The notes under the pieces are model-generated. The model searched no databases, was not told the DNA's origin, and was given only the letters and a program-made list of their open reading frames with translations. The position numbers and the translations under genes were made by a program. From Raphanus sativus (Eukaryota; Streptophyta; Magnoliopsida; Brassicales; Brassicaceae), in NCBI RefSeq assembly GCF_000801105.2, contig NC_079519.1:13080668-13144667 (forward strand): DNA of 64,000 nt, written 5' to 3'. This document shows positions 1-10,962 of this stretch, one piece after another. Every line of letters begins with the position of its first letter. The first letter of the stretch is position 1.

Positions 1-195
1 CCGTGGCCGCCGGCGGCTAGCGCCCGTGCTGGCCGTGGCCGCCGGGCGGCTAGCCCCGTGCTGGCCATGGCCGCCGGCGGCTAGCGCCCGTGCTGGCCGT
101 GGCCGCCGGGCGGCTAGCCCCGCACTGGCCGTGGCCGCCGGCGGCTAGCGCCCGTGCTGGCCGTGGTCGCCGGGCGGCTAGCCCCGTGCTGGCTC
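1..195. repeat. GC-rich 32-bp minisatellite (A1 left copy)
   Basis: Tandem 32-bp units of the form GTGCTGGCCGTGGCCGCC followed by GGCGGCTAGCG or GGGCGGCTAGC. The two variants alternate, so the real period is a 64-bp dimer. Each unit contains self-complementary GCCGCCGGCGGC and GCTAGC. The same array recurs in the LTR at 3419-5296. Confidence 0.9.
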
Positions 196-1300
196 GGGCC
201 GTCGGACGGCTAGTCTTCGTGCGTAAGTTCTAGGCCCCCGGGTCGTCAGAAATCCGTGTTTTGCGACTTTCCGAGATCCCGCAAACAAAACTCCTTCTCT
301 TGCTCCAAGATTTCGAAGAATCCATAAGACGTCAACGGACAGGAAGACTTCGTATAAAACGGTGATGGTTATCTTAAAACACCATTTCCCTCGGCAATGG
401 ATCGAAGATCTTCCGAAAGACTCGACATCCAAGTGTTGGCTAGCCCCCGTGCTGCCTCTAGGCGCCGGACGACTAGCGCACCCGTACTGCGCTGGTTATC
501 GGGCGACACAACATTCGTCAAGCACGGCAAATCCTCGCAAAACTATTCCGACGATAGTCCAATCCAATACTTTGCACCTTTCGTAAAATAATCCTAGACA
601 ATACTTCACGAGACAGCTTCTGCGCGACTAAACTCGACAACATTTTACGAAACAGTTTCTGTAAAATTAACTCGACAACATTTTGTTGAAAAACTCTCGT
701 AAAGTAAAAGCTCGGCAATATTTTACGAAATATCATTCGTAAAGAAAAACAATATCATAAGCTTCTTGACCTGACCAGTTCACTCATAGCTTGACGAAAT
801 ATCAAGTCTCACTCAAGTGACGTCTTGCCAATCATTTTCGCTTGTCCGCCCACCTTAGCCTTCTTCGAGTTTCGCCTACTTCTCCTCCCTTTGCTTCAAC
901 GATTCTGCACTATTCCTTCGGGTACATGGTCGATTTAACCAGCAGTACGAGGAAACGAGGATATGAACTTAGGCGAAGACCTTTGACAATAAAACGTTAG
1001 AAGACAAAGAGGAACGGACATGAGGCAATCTCGAGTAATCAATGAGACTAAGGTATGTCCGACTTAGAAAATTTTATCATAGGAAAGGAATGGGAACGTC
1101 TTGTAAACCGCCGTAAAATTTAGGGAACTTAGGACCTAGGTGGAAAGTCTAGCTAGCTAAGTCTTAGGCATTTTCTTCCAGTTTCGTTCTATTGTTCCTT
1201 GACTGTTTAGGCATAACGCGCAAACCGATCTAATCTCTCGAAAAACCGAGAAACGATCGCCGCACATCCTTGGCATACTCTTTCCGCTTCCGTGAGACTA
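1..1300 (+). mobile_element. Partial LTR of family A (left LTR of element A1)
   Basis: The first 200 bases are the same GC-rich 32-bp minisatellite as in the complete LTR at 3419-5296. The following unique part (about 180-450) tracks 4170-4440 of that LTR, including the shared stretch GATGGTTATCTTAA. A second weak match near 1130-1185 corresponds to about 4840-4890. The middle is poorly alignable by eye, so this may be a diverged copy, and its right edge is approximate. The copy starts before the window. No credible coding region is visible. Confidence 0.55.
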
Positions 1301-3076
1301 ATGGCACGACGGAGAGCTACAAAATTAACGAAATAACCTTCGGTAAAACTTCATGAGTAACCCGAAGCAACTTTCGCCAAAAAACGAAACCTAAAGTGGA
1401 AAAACGTTTCGAAAAGCCATCACCCATAACTTGGAAAACTCCTCTATGATTGGCATGTCTATCTCGACGAACTCTATTCGGCCCTCGGCCAACTACGTCT
1501 TTCCATAAAGCCCGAACATGCACTCGACATCGCCATTAAGGACAATCGTCAACTAAACACGATCTTAACGGTAACACAAAGGGTCATGGACTGGTCTTTT
1601 ACCAACGACTTCCTTGGCTAAACGGCTGAAGTCAGCCTCCATGCCGGTCTACAATACTTAGCGACCACCGCTCCAACCGTGTAACGGCTAAAAAAAGACA
1701 ATCCACGATTTGTCGTAAAACGACAAACGGATATTATGCAAGCAGTTTGTCGTATAACCCAAAATCGGAAATCATACGATAACGAAACTCGATCCTAACA
1801 ACCAAATGGTTAAACGGAAAATCTTAAACTTATCATCAAATCGATTAAGTTCTATACGCCCCATAAAACGCGGCACGAAAAGAAACGCTCGTAGCAAAGC
1901 TCCCAGAGCTATACGAGTCATTCTTACAAAAACAAATCTCAGAAGGCCAACACTTCACGAAACATAGTGAAGTTAGACGCTTCCCCCCCCCTGGTAAAAT
2001 TTACGCGACCCTTCGGTCCTAAATCCTCAACACAATTCGCCAACTACTAAACGGCTGCGACAACGGATCCAGTATCCATGAAACGATTATCACATCCAGA
2101 CACATGTCTCTCATCGCTTACACCTAAAATCGCTCTCTAAAAAGTAGCATACGGACCAAGCGACAAAATCACAATCCGAAGTGACTACTCGGATTCTATC
2201 TTTAACACTTGACGAAAGTATAAATCAAATCATAAGCGAAAGCCCATAATCCTCTTATGGCATGAGAAAAATAAAATCACAGCACTGCGAGACGTCGCTT
2301 CGTGCTCGGATAAACATTTTTCGATAACAAATTCATACGCCTTCAAAACGGCATCATTTCGTTGTTGCTGATCACAACAAACGAACTCTAACGTCCTAAA
2401 CAGACAAGCCACCTAAGGGTAGGCTCTTTTACATCCGACAAGGATCCCATAGCGCGCTATACAAAAAATCCAAATTTGGTTCAGCACTTCGTAAAGGAAG
2501 TAGCTCGATTCGTGCCCAGACAAATCATATAAGCCGATACCACTTCGCGGATTTTAAAACGGTACGAATCAGGTTAAAATCACAAACAGGCAAAACGAAA
2601 GCCGATTTGTCATCGCACAGCCTCAGTCTGAGAGTAAACCTAGGTCTTGCCCTAAACCCAGCCTTGCTGGTATCTTAACATCTCATAGGCAAAGCGTCAA
2701 CGACGCGAGATCCCAAAACTTGTCTCTTCACTCAAGTCTGAACGTTTTCACGAATTTTCGCGTAAATCGTAAACCGCAGGAAAATCTCGCTTTGTACAAA
2801 CTACGGATACGGTGATCGTCAGGGAGGCAGGAATGAGACGACAACTCACACCCTGCCCCTCTAACTTCGACAAACAGAAGTTCTAAACGCAAAATATTTT
2901 ATAAATGCATACCGCGAGTTCAATACAACGCCCTAAAAAGGGCAGGGACTCAAAGCCACCAACGGCCAGTCCCGAAATCATACATAATGGCCAACCAACG
3001 GCCGAAATGTAATCAAAATAAAAATCTCTAAAGGGATTGATAAACCTAGACGCTCCCCGGAGCATCACCTTCATCC

Positions 3077-3346
3077 TCAAAACTCACCCAAAGTAGGAAC
3101 GGTCTCACCGTCGCCTCCATTGGTCGCACCACCACTGCATGTCTCATATGCGCCGGCTTCGCGATCCTTGACTGCGTGGTCCTGGCCCTCCGAACCCTCC
3201 GAATGCAGGACAAGGGTGCACACGGATTTCAGACCAGCAAGAATCGAGTCAAAGTTGAGCAACGAACTCACGGTCTTCCCGACGTCACGTTCAAGATCGC
3301 CAATCAAAGGTGATGTGGATTTCCGCAATGAAATACTCTTAGCCAA
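3077..3346 (-). CDS. Unrecognised antisense ORF near the A1 3' end
   Basis: An 89-codon reading frame antisense to element A1. Its composition looks protein-like (it contains GDLERDVGKTVSSLL, then a Gly/Glu-rich tail) but I do not recognise a family. By position, just inside the 3' LTR and antisense, it resembles where Tat-lineage elements carry additional antisense ORFs. That comparison is inference. It could be a single exon of a longer spliced ORF or a chance frame; splice sites were not resolved. Confidence 0.25.
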   Translation of the reverse strand: MAKSISLRKSTSPLIGDLERDVGKTVSSLLNFDSILAGLKSVCTLVLHSEGSEGQDHAVKDREAGAYETCSGGATNGGDGETVPTLGEF

Positions 3347-3406
3347 AAATTTCGATTTTCAACTCATAATCTTCCGCCCGCAAGATCGCTCCCGCATCTT
3401 GCATGC

Positions 3407-3418
3407 TGGGGGGCTAAC
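3407..3418 (+). promoter_or_regulatory. Polypurine-tract-like run before A1 3' LTR
   Basis: The G-rich run CTGGGGGGCTAAC lies immediately upstream of the LTR start TGTTGGGG. It is a plausible plus-strand primer for reverse transcription of A1 and sets the element's orientation to +. Confidence 0.5.
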
Positions 3419-3627
3419 TGTTGGGGTCAAAAACGGTTATCTCGAAATCAACGGCTAAGTCTATTTGTCATACGAAAGAATAAGGAAGAAACGGGAAGTG
3501 ATCTAAGTTTGGATAGGCCGAACGACAAGGAATCCGCCTTGAAACTTCAAAGAGCCCGTTCTCTCAAACCGTGAGGACCCAGAGAACGATCAAGATATCA
3601 AATCGAAGCCCTCGTCGAGACGCACGT

Positions 3628-4190
3628 GCTGGTCCTGGCCGCCGGCGGCTAGCCCCCGTGCTGGTCCTGGCCGCCGGGCGGCTAAGCCCCTGTGCTGGTC
3701 CTTGCCGCCGGGAAACTTCAAAGAGCCCGTTCTCTCAAACCGTGAGGACCCAGAGAACGATCAAGATATCAAATCGAAGCCCTCGTCGAGACGCACGTGC
3801 TGGTCGTAGCCGCCGGGCGGCTAGCCCCCGTGCTGGCCGTGGCCGCCGGCGGCTAGCGCCCGTGCTGGCCGTGGCCGCCGGCGGCTAGCGCCCGTGCTGG
3901 CCGTGGCCGCCGGGCGGCTAGCCCCGTGCTGGCCGTGGCCGCCGGCGGCTAGCGCCCGTGCTGGCCGTGGCCGCCGGGCGGCTAGCCCTGTGCTGGCCGT
4001 GGCCGCCGGCGGCTAGCGCCCGTGCTGGCCGTGGCCGCCGGGCGGCTAGCCCCGTGCTGGCCGTGGCCGCCGGCGGCTAGCGCCCGTGCTGGCCGTGGCC
4101 GCCGGGCGGCTAGCCCCGTGCTGGCCGTGGCCGCCGGCGGCTACCACCCGTGCTGGCCATGGCCGCCGGGCGGCTAGCCCCGTGCTGGCT
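3628..4190. repeat. GC-rich 32/64-bp minisatellite inside the A1 LTR
   Basis: About 17 units of 32 bp, ordered as alternating GCCGGCGGC and GCCGGGCGGC variants, so the higher-order period is 64 bp. At the left, a longer piece carrying AGAACGATCAAGATATCAAA (about 3580-3690) is itself duplicated at about 3715-3810, placing unique LTR sequence inside the array. The array is very CpG-rich and contains reiterated GCTAGC. Confidence 0.9.
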
Positions 4191-4723
4191 CGGGTCTTCG
4201 GATAACGATCTTCGGTACACGAATCCCAGTCCCCGGCAGTCTGAAGTTTGTACTTTGAGTTTTTCTCAAGTCCTCGCAGGACGAATCATCGAGATTCCGT
4301 GTACGAAACTCCAGTCCTTACTCCAATCAAAGACCGTCGGAAACACTTCGGAAACTCGTAAGGTATCAACCGGAAGGAAGATCTTAAATTCTTCGTATGA
4401 AACAGCGATGGTTATCTTAAGACACCACTCGTCTCAACTCTACGAATGAATGAAGAACTTCCGGAGAGATCGTAGAAAACCACGGAAGTCCTGGAAACGG
4501 CCCGAAAGGGACTAAACACGATCGGACAGTCCGTTTACGATTATCTGAGATAGATACGACGATTTACGTTTATCTTTGCATAGCGAGATAAATGCTAAAT
4601 TGCCGGAAGGATAAATGTCAAATTTCCAGAAGATAAATGTCAAGTTTCCCGATGAAAGCCGACGAAAATGGAAAGAAGCCCGCCTTGCGGCCCAGGAGGA
4701 GAATAGACCGTCATAAGAAGGAG

Positions 4724-4730
4724 TATATAA
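4724..4730 (+). promoter_or_regulatory. TATA box of the A1 LTR
   Basis: TATATAA within GGAGTATATAAAGGAGC. The same element is conserved at 16309-16315 in the second family-A LTR, which supports it as the LTR promoter and fixes orientation. Confidence 0.7.
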
Positions 4731-5296
4731 AGGAGCTTTGGGAGAGGAAGAAAGGCAGAGCGAAAATCATGAAGAGAGAGAGCAGATCCAAAAATTAGGG
4801 CAGATCCGAGATTTAGACTTAGAGAATTCCTGCTAGCTTAGAGAACGTAGGACTTAGGTGGCCAGACTAGCAAGGCAAGACCTAGAACGTCCGGCCGCCC
4901 CTGTCCTACTTCCGTCACGTTAGCATATCTCTACTCCTCTCGGAAAGATCCAACGATTAAGCTTTACTTAGAGTTCCGCACATAGAAACCCTAGGCGTTA
5001 TTCTCGACATGCCCGTTTCTATGACAAACGCTCGTACTAGACGAACTCCGCCATGCAGTTCGATCTCTTGTTCAAATCTTTCCAACTGAACTACGTCCGA
5101 CTTGATCCTCGAAAGGGGTACGTAGGCAGCCTTCCTTAAGGTCCAGTCCCAAATCTCAATAAAACCTTTCCGCATTTATTTGATCACTTGTCGTTGGTTG
5201 TCGCAGAGAATCCGGACCTTCAGGGAAAGTTAGGTTTACTTAGCTTTCCTCCGTTTTACTTAATCAAAATCGACAGTGCGAATTTCGGTTCCCACA

Positions 5297-5770
5297 GGTA
5301 CCTTATCTTCTTGCAGTGGGTCAGACCGGGATCCTAATTGATGAAATGAGACACTGATTTTACGAGGCTCTGGAAGTCGTATCTCCTTTGAATATCTAGA
5401 TCTTGACTTGTTTTCAAACGAAGAGAAGAGATAGAGCATTCTTTTTCTTTAAAAATCCAGGGGTACAAGCCTTGCTTTTCTGAACTTGATCGGATGAGGT
5501 GGGCTTCGCGAATAGGCCCAAAGACGGTTGAGTTTCTCCGTTTGGCGCCCGTTTGGTCGCGTGGCGATTTTCACGAGGCACGTGTTCGCCACCATAGGGT
5601 TTTCTCCTTCTTTCTTTCATTTGATCGAGAGCATAGTCTCTTTCTTCTCATTTCTTCTCTATTCTCTTCAAGATTCTCTCTCTCGGCGGCTCCCTCTCTC
5701 GAAGATTTCCTCTTGTTCAGGTAGCCGTCTTCTTCCCTCATCTCTTTTCTTCTCTTATACTACATCGATA
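5297..5770 (-). mobile_element. 3' terminal part of Tat element B next to A1
   Basis: Sequence between the end of the A1 LTR and the start of the antisense ORF. If the nested reading is right it belongs to element B (minus strand), and the B 3' LTR lies left of A1, outside the window. The pyrimidine-rich stretch 5600-5760 looks like a 5' UTR for the + ORF that follows. The string TTTGGCGCCCGTTTGG near 5540 resembles a primer site but does not follow an LTR end. Confidence 0.4.
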
Positions 5771-7679
5771 ATGTCCGACGGTTCCCCCAGGAAATCCCTA
5801 GAATCCCCCGTAGATAGTAGAGTTAGATCCGAAACCCTAGGCTCGGTGAACTCTTCTTCTCAGTCCCCCGAACCCATAGCCGACGCGGAGGGTCCTCGTC
5901 TTGACGTCGCGGAGTATGCTCCTTCCGGCGATGAAGCCGAAGAGTCTTTGTTGGTGGGTCCGGTTTCCAGGATCGGACGGAGAGACGTTGAAGAGTGGAG
6001 GAGGAAGTACGATCTTCCCCAGGATGTGGAGATCCGAGTTCCGAGTTCTTCTGATAGGATATCGGATTTCGAAGTTGATGAGATCCCGATCTACAAGGCA
6101 TACTTTGAGGCGAGCTTTCGGGATCGCGTCCCTTCTCTGATTGCCAAACTCTCGGAACATTTGGACATCTCCCCGGGTCAGCTGACTCCTCCAGCCTGGA
6201 GAACCTTGATCGTGATCCAGAACCTCGGTGACTTGGAGCGCTTGGTGATAGGGGTAAACGAGGTGCTCCCCTTGTATTATGTTGTTGATCTACCTGGATC
6301 AAAGGGGAAGTATTACCTCCACCCTCGTAGTAGCCAAGCTTTAGTTCGGGAGATCAAGAAAGGTGCAAGGAAGCGTCATCCGGTCTTTAGTAGTAGATGG
6401 GCAGAGAGATTTGCCTTCGTAACCCTCCCCGGGTTTTCTCCTATTTGGCATGTAGTGGGTAGGTCATTATTCTTCTCAAATAACCTTTGATCGCGATACT
6501 AATTTGTTCTTGTTGTTTTTTTATCGCAGAGGTGTCTCACAAGCCCGTGTCTGAAGGGAAAGAAGTTGCTGATCAGGTCCACGATCTTCCTCCGTCGCGT
6601 CGTCAAACCACCTTTCTCACCAGCAAAGAAGTCTTAAGGCAGTGTAGTATTTGGGGTAAGTTTTCATGGCATGCCTTTTCTTGCGAACTGGTTCATTGAC
6701 TGCTTTGATTCTTTGCAGGTAATATTTCGGGATCCACAGGAGAAAAAGCTATGGAGACATTCATGCAGGCCGCGGGGAAGCTCTCAGCCAAGAAGCCTGC
6801 TGCTAAGGCCACTACCTCGGGTGATGATGATGTCCAAATCATCAAGAGTTCCAAGCGCAAGGGACTTACTAGCTCAGCCCCTTCTGCCTCAAGGAGAAGA
6901 ACTCGGGCCTCAGGATCGACTCCGAAGTCCTCGACTCCAGAGCCTTCTCTTAACCCTTGCGTGGACTTAGCCAAGGTGGTAGCTGATCTCTCTTCCTCCA
7001 CGTTTCCATGGAGTGCCTGCTTTCTTCCTTATGGGGATCTCCCAAAGGCCTTTGAGAGTGTTCAGTTTGATCTCCTCCAGGTAAGACTTCGCTTCTTTTC
7101 TTTTTCTTCCTTCGTTATATGGATCGGCAATCATTGTTGTTTGGTTTGCAGGTTATGTCTCAGATTCACCACCTTGAGGACATGGTGAACGAGCAGTCAT
7201 CCAAGAAGGAGCTGGAGAGCGTGAATGCTCAGCTCAAGGAAGAGAAGAACAGAGTCCTGGCTCAGGGAAAGGAGATCAAATCCCTTCAGCTCAAGCTGAA
7301 GAACTCGAAGGATGCTGAGACTGCTACTACTGCAGAGAACACTGCTCTGACACGTCAACTGGAGGAGACCCAGGAGGAGCTCTGTGGGCTGAAGCTGGAG
7401 AAGGAGTCCTTTGAGGACGAAAGGATGATGGCAATGAGTGGGGCCAAGGTGACCGCTCGCTGGGAACTGATGAGGGAATGGCTTAAGGAGCACACCGACA
7501 AATGGGAGTTGGCTGTGGAGTTCCAGCGATACAAGCTGGTGAAAGAGGCTGAGGCTAACCTCCTCCTTCATTTGATGATGAGCCGCCTCTTCCCGAAGCC
7601 GTTGCTGCCAAGGAGACTTACCCTGCTCCATCTGAGGGCGCGGGTGCTTCTCCTTCTACATGATCTCCCTATCTTTTGA
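5771..7679 (+). CDS. Spliced antisense ORF of Tat element B (PF04195 Transposase_28-like)
   Basis: Four exons read in frame: 5771-6458, 6530-6655, 6719-7080 and 7152-7679, each intron with GT/AG ends (donors GTAGGT, GTAAGT, GTAAGA; acceptors TCGCAG, TTGCAG, TTGCAG), about 567 aa. Residues about 100-230 resemble the 'putative gypsy type transposon' domain (PF04195), e.g. PIYKAYFEASFRDRVPSL and LTPPAWRTL. A Ser/Lys-rich, nuclear-signal-like stretch follows, and the last exon is a long Glu/Lys/Leu coiled coil. The start ATG at 5771 is preferred over an upstream frame (5528) made of low-complexity Phe/Ser/Leu. Tat-lineage elements are known to carry additional antisense ORFs between pol and the 3' LTR; the position fits exactly. 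The function is unknown. After about 7570 the other frame gives a more natural acidic/Pro-rich tail ending at TGA 7661, so a small indel is likely. Confidence 0.65.
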
Positions 7680-9601
7680 ACTCTTGATCTTTCAAGCCCT
7701 TCGGGTTTTTGTTGTTGTTTTTACCCTTCGGGGTTTTGTTTTTAAACATCAGGCCTTCGTGCCTTAAGACTTTTTAAGTACTGACCCTCGGGGGTCTTAG
7801 CTTTAATCTATTTATGCTTCTGTTTTTATCTTTGAGTAGCATAGAGTCGTCTTCCGAAAGGAATTGCTTTGTTTATGTTTCGAGGATGGGGAGTCCCCTA
7901 TTAGAGGTTATGGGCCGAAGGCCGACCATAACCCTAATCAGATCAGACGAGGTTTTAGGAATCGATGATAGGTTCACCCTGGGGGTTATGCCACCTAGAG
8001 CTATAGAGGTACCGGGGCTTGAGCCCTGCAACCGTATTGATAGCCGGAGGGTCTAGATCTCGTTGAATCGATTCCATATCTTCGGAACGCAAAGGCACCT
8101 AGGTAGACATGCGGATTCGTGGAAAGGAATATACCCTAGGGAGGGACGAGACCTCAAAAGGGATGGACCCTTGAAAGGGGTTGACTCCTCGTGAGGGCTG
8201 GACCCATGTAAGGGCTGACCCCTTGAATGGATATCAACGTCTAGGACCTGGATCCTGTTAGTAGATTGATTGAATCCTGAAATGATCAGAAAAACGTTAG
8301 ACCTTGTAATCCATTATTAAAAACCTGAGTTTTAGATTTGGAATGAAAGATCCTTGCTTGGAACCCTAGAGTTCTAGCTTGGTTTGAACCCTGAGGTTCT
8401 TGAGCCTTAGAACCCGGAAGTTCTTAAGGTCTTGAACCCTGAGGCTCTTTACCTAGGCCCGAAGGCCGTTTTATTGAACCCAAAGGTTTAATCATTGAAC
8501 CCTGAGGTTTTCTGAGTGTTGGGGATCTTTAGATCCGGGGACCATGATTAAACCCTATGGATACCTCGAACCCGGAGGTTGATGCTTTTGAACCATGAGG
8601 TTTTTGGCAAACCCGAAGGTTGGTATTTAGGATTCGAAGATCCTTGAACCCTGATGTTCTTACTAGATCCGAAGATCAGTTAGACCCGAAGGCCCTTGAT
8701 CGACCCTGAGGTGATCTAGAATCCGGAGATTCCTTACAGACCCGGAGGCTGCGTTGAACCCTGAGGTTCTTTTATAGACCCGGAGGCCGTACTAAACCCG
8801 GAGGTTATTATATAGACCCTGAGGCCGTATTGAACCCTGAGTTTCGTCATAGACACTAAGGCCATATGCGTTACGGGAGGTTTGTGATCGTATTCTGCTC
8901 CCCATGGGGGAACCACTACTGATCTGTTATTGAGAAACCGCACTCTGCCACCCGGAGGTATATGCCACTCTCGTGAATCTCAATGCTGCACTCTACCTTT
9001 CTGCAGAAAAGGTCACGCTCAGACTTACTGTGGTCTGGCGTAGGCCTGCCCCGCGGAGCGACTTCACACCAGACACACTACTTTCCACGTCCGGATAAGT
9101 ATTAAATTTTGGTGCTAACCGGTATTTTCGCACGTTTGCTCCCTGCATATCAGCCGTCAGCATCTGATTACAGTACTTTGCAGTGTACGTCATGCCCCCT
9201 GCGTGTATGTAGCTCGTAGCGTCTTTAACACAGTGTTTGGGTAGCACTGGTACGGTGGTCCCCACGTAACTCTTGGACTTATAGCCTTTACGCAGGGCCC
9301 GAGGTGCAGACAATGTAATAGGGTTGATCAGACCCGTTCCTTATATGTCGTACACCTATGTGAGTAATCTCACTAGTGTATATAGGGTTTGCTGAGGTCT
9401 AAGATCCCTTAAGACCTGACCTAGCTAGTATGCCCCTTTAAGTACATTGGAGTTCCTATAACCCCTTTAGCCGTAACTAATAATGTATTTTATAAGCTTA
9501 GTCCGGAGACGTTATCGCATACATAGGAGTAGGAAACCAGTGTACTTAAATATATCATAATAATAGTAGTAGTATATAGAGCTTGATCCGTGGATCTTAC
9601 T
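7680..9601 (-). mobile_element. Spacer of Tat element B between pol and antisense ORF
   Basis: About 1.9 kb without a convincing gene. The first part (7690-8260) holds short repeated phrases such as CTTCGGGTTTT and AGGGCTGGACCC; the middle is a degenerate short-repeat field; 8970-9600 is unique and unrecognised. Plant Ty3/gypsy elements often have hypervariable, tandem-repeat-rich 3' regions, and this fits. Confidence 0.6.
8370..8880. repeat. Degenerate short repeat field (GAACCCTGAGGTTCTT)
   Basis: At least 15 loose copies of a short motif of the type GAACCCTGAGGTT, with variants GACCCGGAGGCC and AACCCGGAGGTT, spaced about 20-35 bp apart. Each motif is partly self-complementary (AACCCTGAGGTT). 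Copies are too diverged for a clean period. It lies in the 3' spacer of the Tat element. Confidence 0.75.
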
Positions 9602-10927
9602 CTAGAAGTGATAGGATTTGAGGTGCAAGGCGTTCCAGCAATTGGATTGGACCTTGCCGTTGCTGTCTTCCAGCTTATAGGCTCCTGCCCCTTGCACCTC
9701 TATTACCTTATAGGGACCTTCCCATCCAGGAGCGAGTTTTCCGGCTGATTTATCCCTTGTGTGGTCACATACTCGCCTTAGGACCCGGTCCCCTTTCTGG
9801 AAGGTTCTGGATCTGACCTTTTTGTTGTAGCTCTTGGCGACTTTCAACAGGTAGGATGCATTTCTAACGCAGGCCGCCTCCCTCTTTTCGTCGAGTAGGC
9901 CTAGACTCAGGGACATTAGCTCGTTATTCTCCTCCTGGAAAAGGAATTCAGAGACCATGGTCCTTACGTGCACCTCTGTGGGTATCACCACGTCAGCACC
10001 ATAGACAAGGGAGAAGGGAGTCTCCTGGGTAGCCGTCTTCAGGGTTGTCCGATAGGCCCAGAGTACTCCGTGTAGCTCTTCTGCCCATCGCCCATGGGCG
10101 TCTTCTAGGCGCTTCTTGAGCATGTTCACCACTGTCTTGTTAGTGGATTCTGCTTGGCCGTTAGATTGAGGGTGTCGTGGTGCTGAGTAGGAGAGCTTGA
10201 TGTTCCAGTCCTTGCAGAACTTTCGGAAGTTATAGCTTCTGAACTGGGGTCCGTTGTCTGTGACGATCTCATGGGGAGTTCCGAAGCGTGTGATCACGTT
10301 AGTCCATAGGAATTTCCTGATTTGGAGATCCGTTATCTTGGCTAGTGCTTCAGCTTCCACCCATTTGGTGAAATAGTCTGTCACGACTAGGAGAAAAATC
10401 TTTTGCCCCGGTGCCATAGGGAACTTTCCTACGATGTCCATGCCCCATTTTCGGAAGGGCCAAGGAGAACTTAGGGATTTGAGGTTCTCTGGTGGAAGGT
10501 TGGAGATTGCCGCGTGCTTCTGGCATTGACTACAGAGCTTGGCTTGTTTGAGGGAGTCCCTCGCCATGGTTGGCCAATAGTATCCTGCTCTTCTAGCTCT
10601 GAGTACCAGGCTCCGACCACTAGAGTGGGAACCACATTCTCCTTCATGCAGCTCTTCTAATATCCTGGCGGCTTCTCTAGGGGTAAGACATCGTAGATAG
10701 GGTCCTGAAAAGGATCTTCGGTATAGTTTCCCCTCGGAAAAGCAATACCTTGCAGCTTGGCGCCTTATCTTCCGACTTTCGTCTCGATCTTCAGGCAAGG
10801 TGTCATACCTTAGATAGTTGGTGATGGGCGTCATCCAGGTCTCTCCTTCATCTACCACGGATACTTCTTCAGGTTCCGTCTCCTTTTCGGTCGTGGGCCA
10901 TTGGAGTACCAGTAGTGGGATGCTCAT
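9602..10927 (-). pseudogene. Tat element B integrase
   Basis: A 441-codon frame holding the integrase of element B. The N-terminal zinc-binding part shows the His pair and the CSQC pair (LCSQCQKHA). The catalytic core has Asp in GMDIVGKFP, Asp in VTDNGPQFRS and Glu in GQAESTNK, so the DDE triad is present. The C-terminal part ends with the GPYKVIEV and GAYKLED motifs usual for Ty3/gypsy integrases. No stop interrupts this frame, but the upstream pol domains are in different frames, so the polyprotein as a whole is broken. The linker WMTPITNYLRYDTLPED is typical of Tat-lineage elements. Confidence 0.85.
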
Positions 10928-10962
10928 GTGACTTGTAGTTTCTAGGGCGGACCCTAGGTTAG

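Larger units (their letters stand above)
1301..3418 (+). mobile_element. Internal region of element A1, no gag-pol seen
   Basis: About 2.1 kb between the two family-A LTR copies. No frame reads like gag, protease, reverse transcriptase or integrase, so A1 looks non-autonomous (a LARD-like element) or internally deleted. Frames are mostly closed by frequent stops. A purine-rich run with GCTGGGGGGC lies just before the TGTTGGGG start of the LTR at 3419, as expected for a polypurine tract, which supports + orientation. The only ORF with coherent composition is an antisense one at 3077-3346. Confidence 0.5.
3419..5296 (+). mobile_element. Complete LTR of family A (3' LTR of A1)
   Basis: About 1.88 kb from TGTTGGGGTC to TTCGGTTCCCACA, with TG...CA ends. 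The 3' end closely matches the end of the second family-A copy at 16690 (GAATTTCGATTCCCACA). It contains the 32-bp minisatellite, a TATA box (TATATAA, 4724-4730), a block of repeated GATAAATG motifs shared with the other copy, and a conserved 3' tail (GTTAGGTTTACTTA). Flanks are a polypurine-like run on the left and GGTAC on the right; the matching target duplication would lie left of the window. Confidence 0.8.

Noticed and set aside
3571..3888. 105-codon ORF rich in Arg, Gly and Ala
   Set aside because: It lies across the GC-rich minisatellite; the repeated peptide follows from the repeat, and there is no start context or domain.
5540..5556. Primer-site-like TTTGGCGCCCGTTTGG
   Set aside because: It is not adjacent to an LTR end and has no matching element structure.
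5528..5770. Upstream extension of the antisense Tat ORF
   Set aside because: Low-complexity Phe/Ser/Leu from a pyrimidine-rich leader; the ATG at 5771 begins the protein-like sequence.
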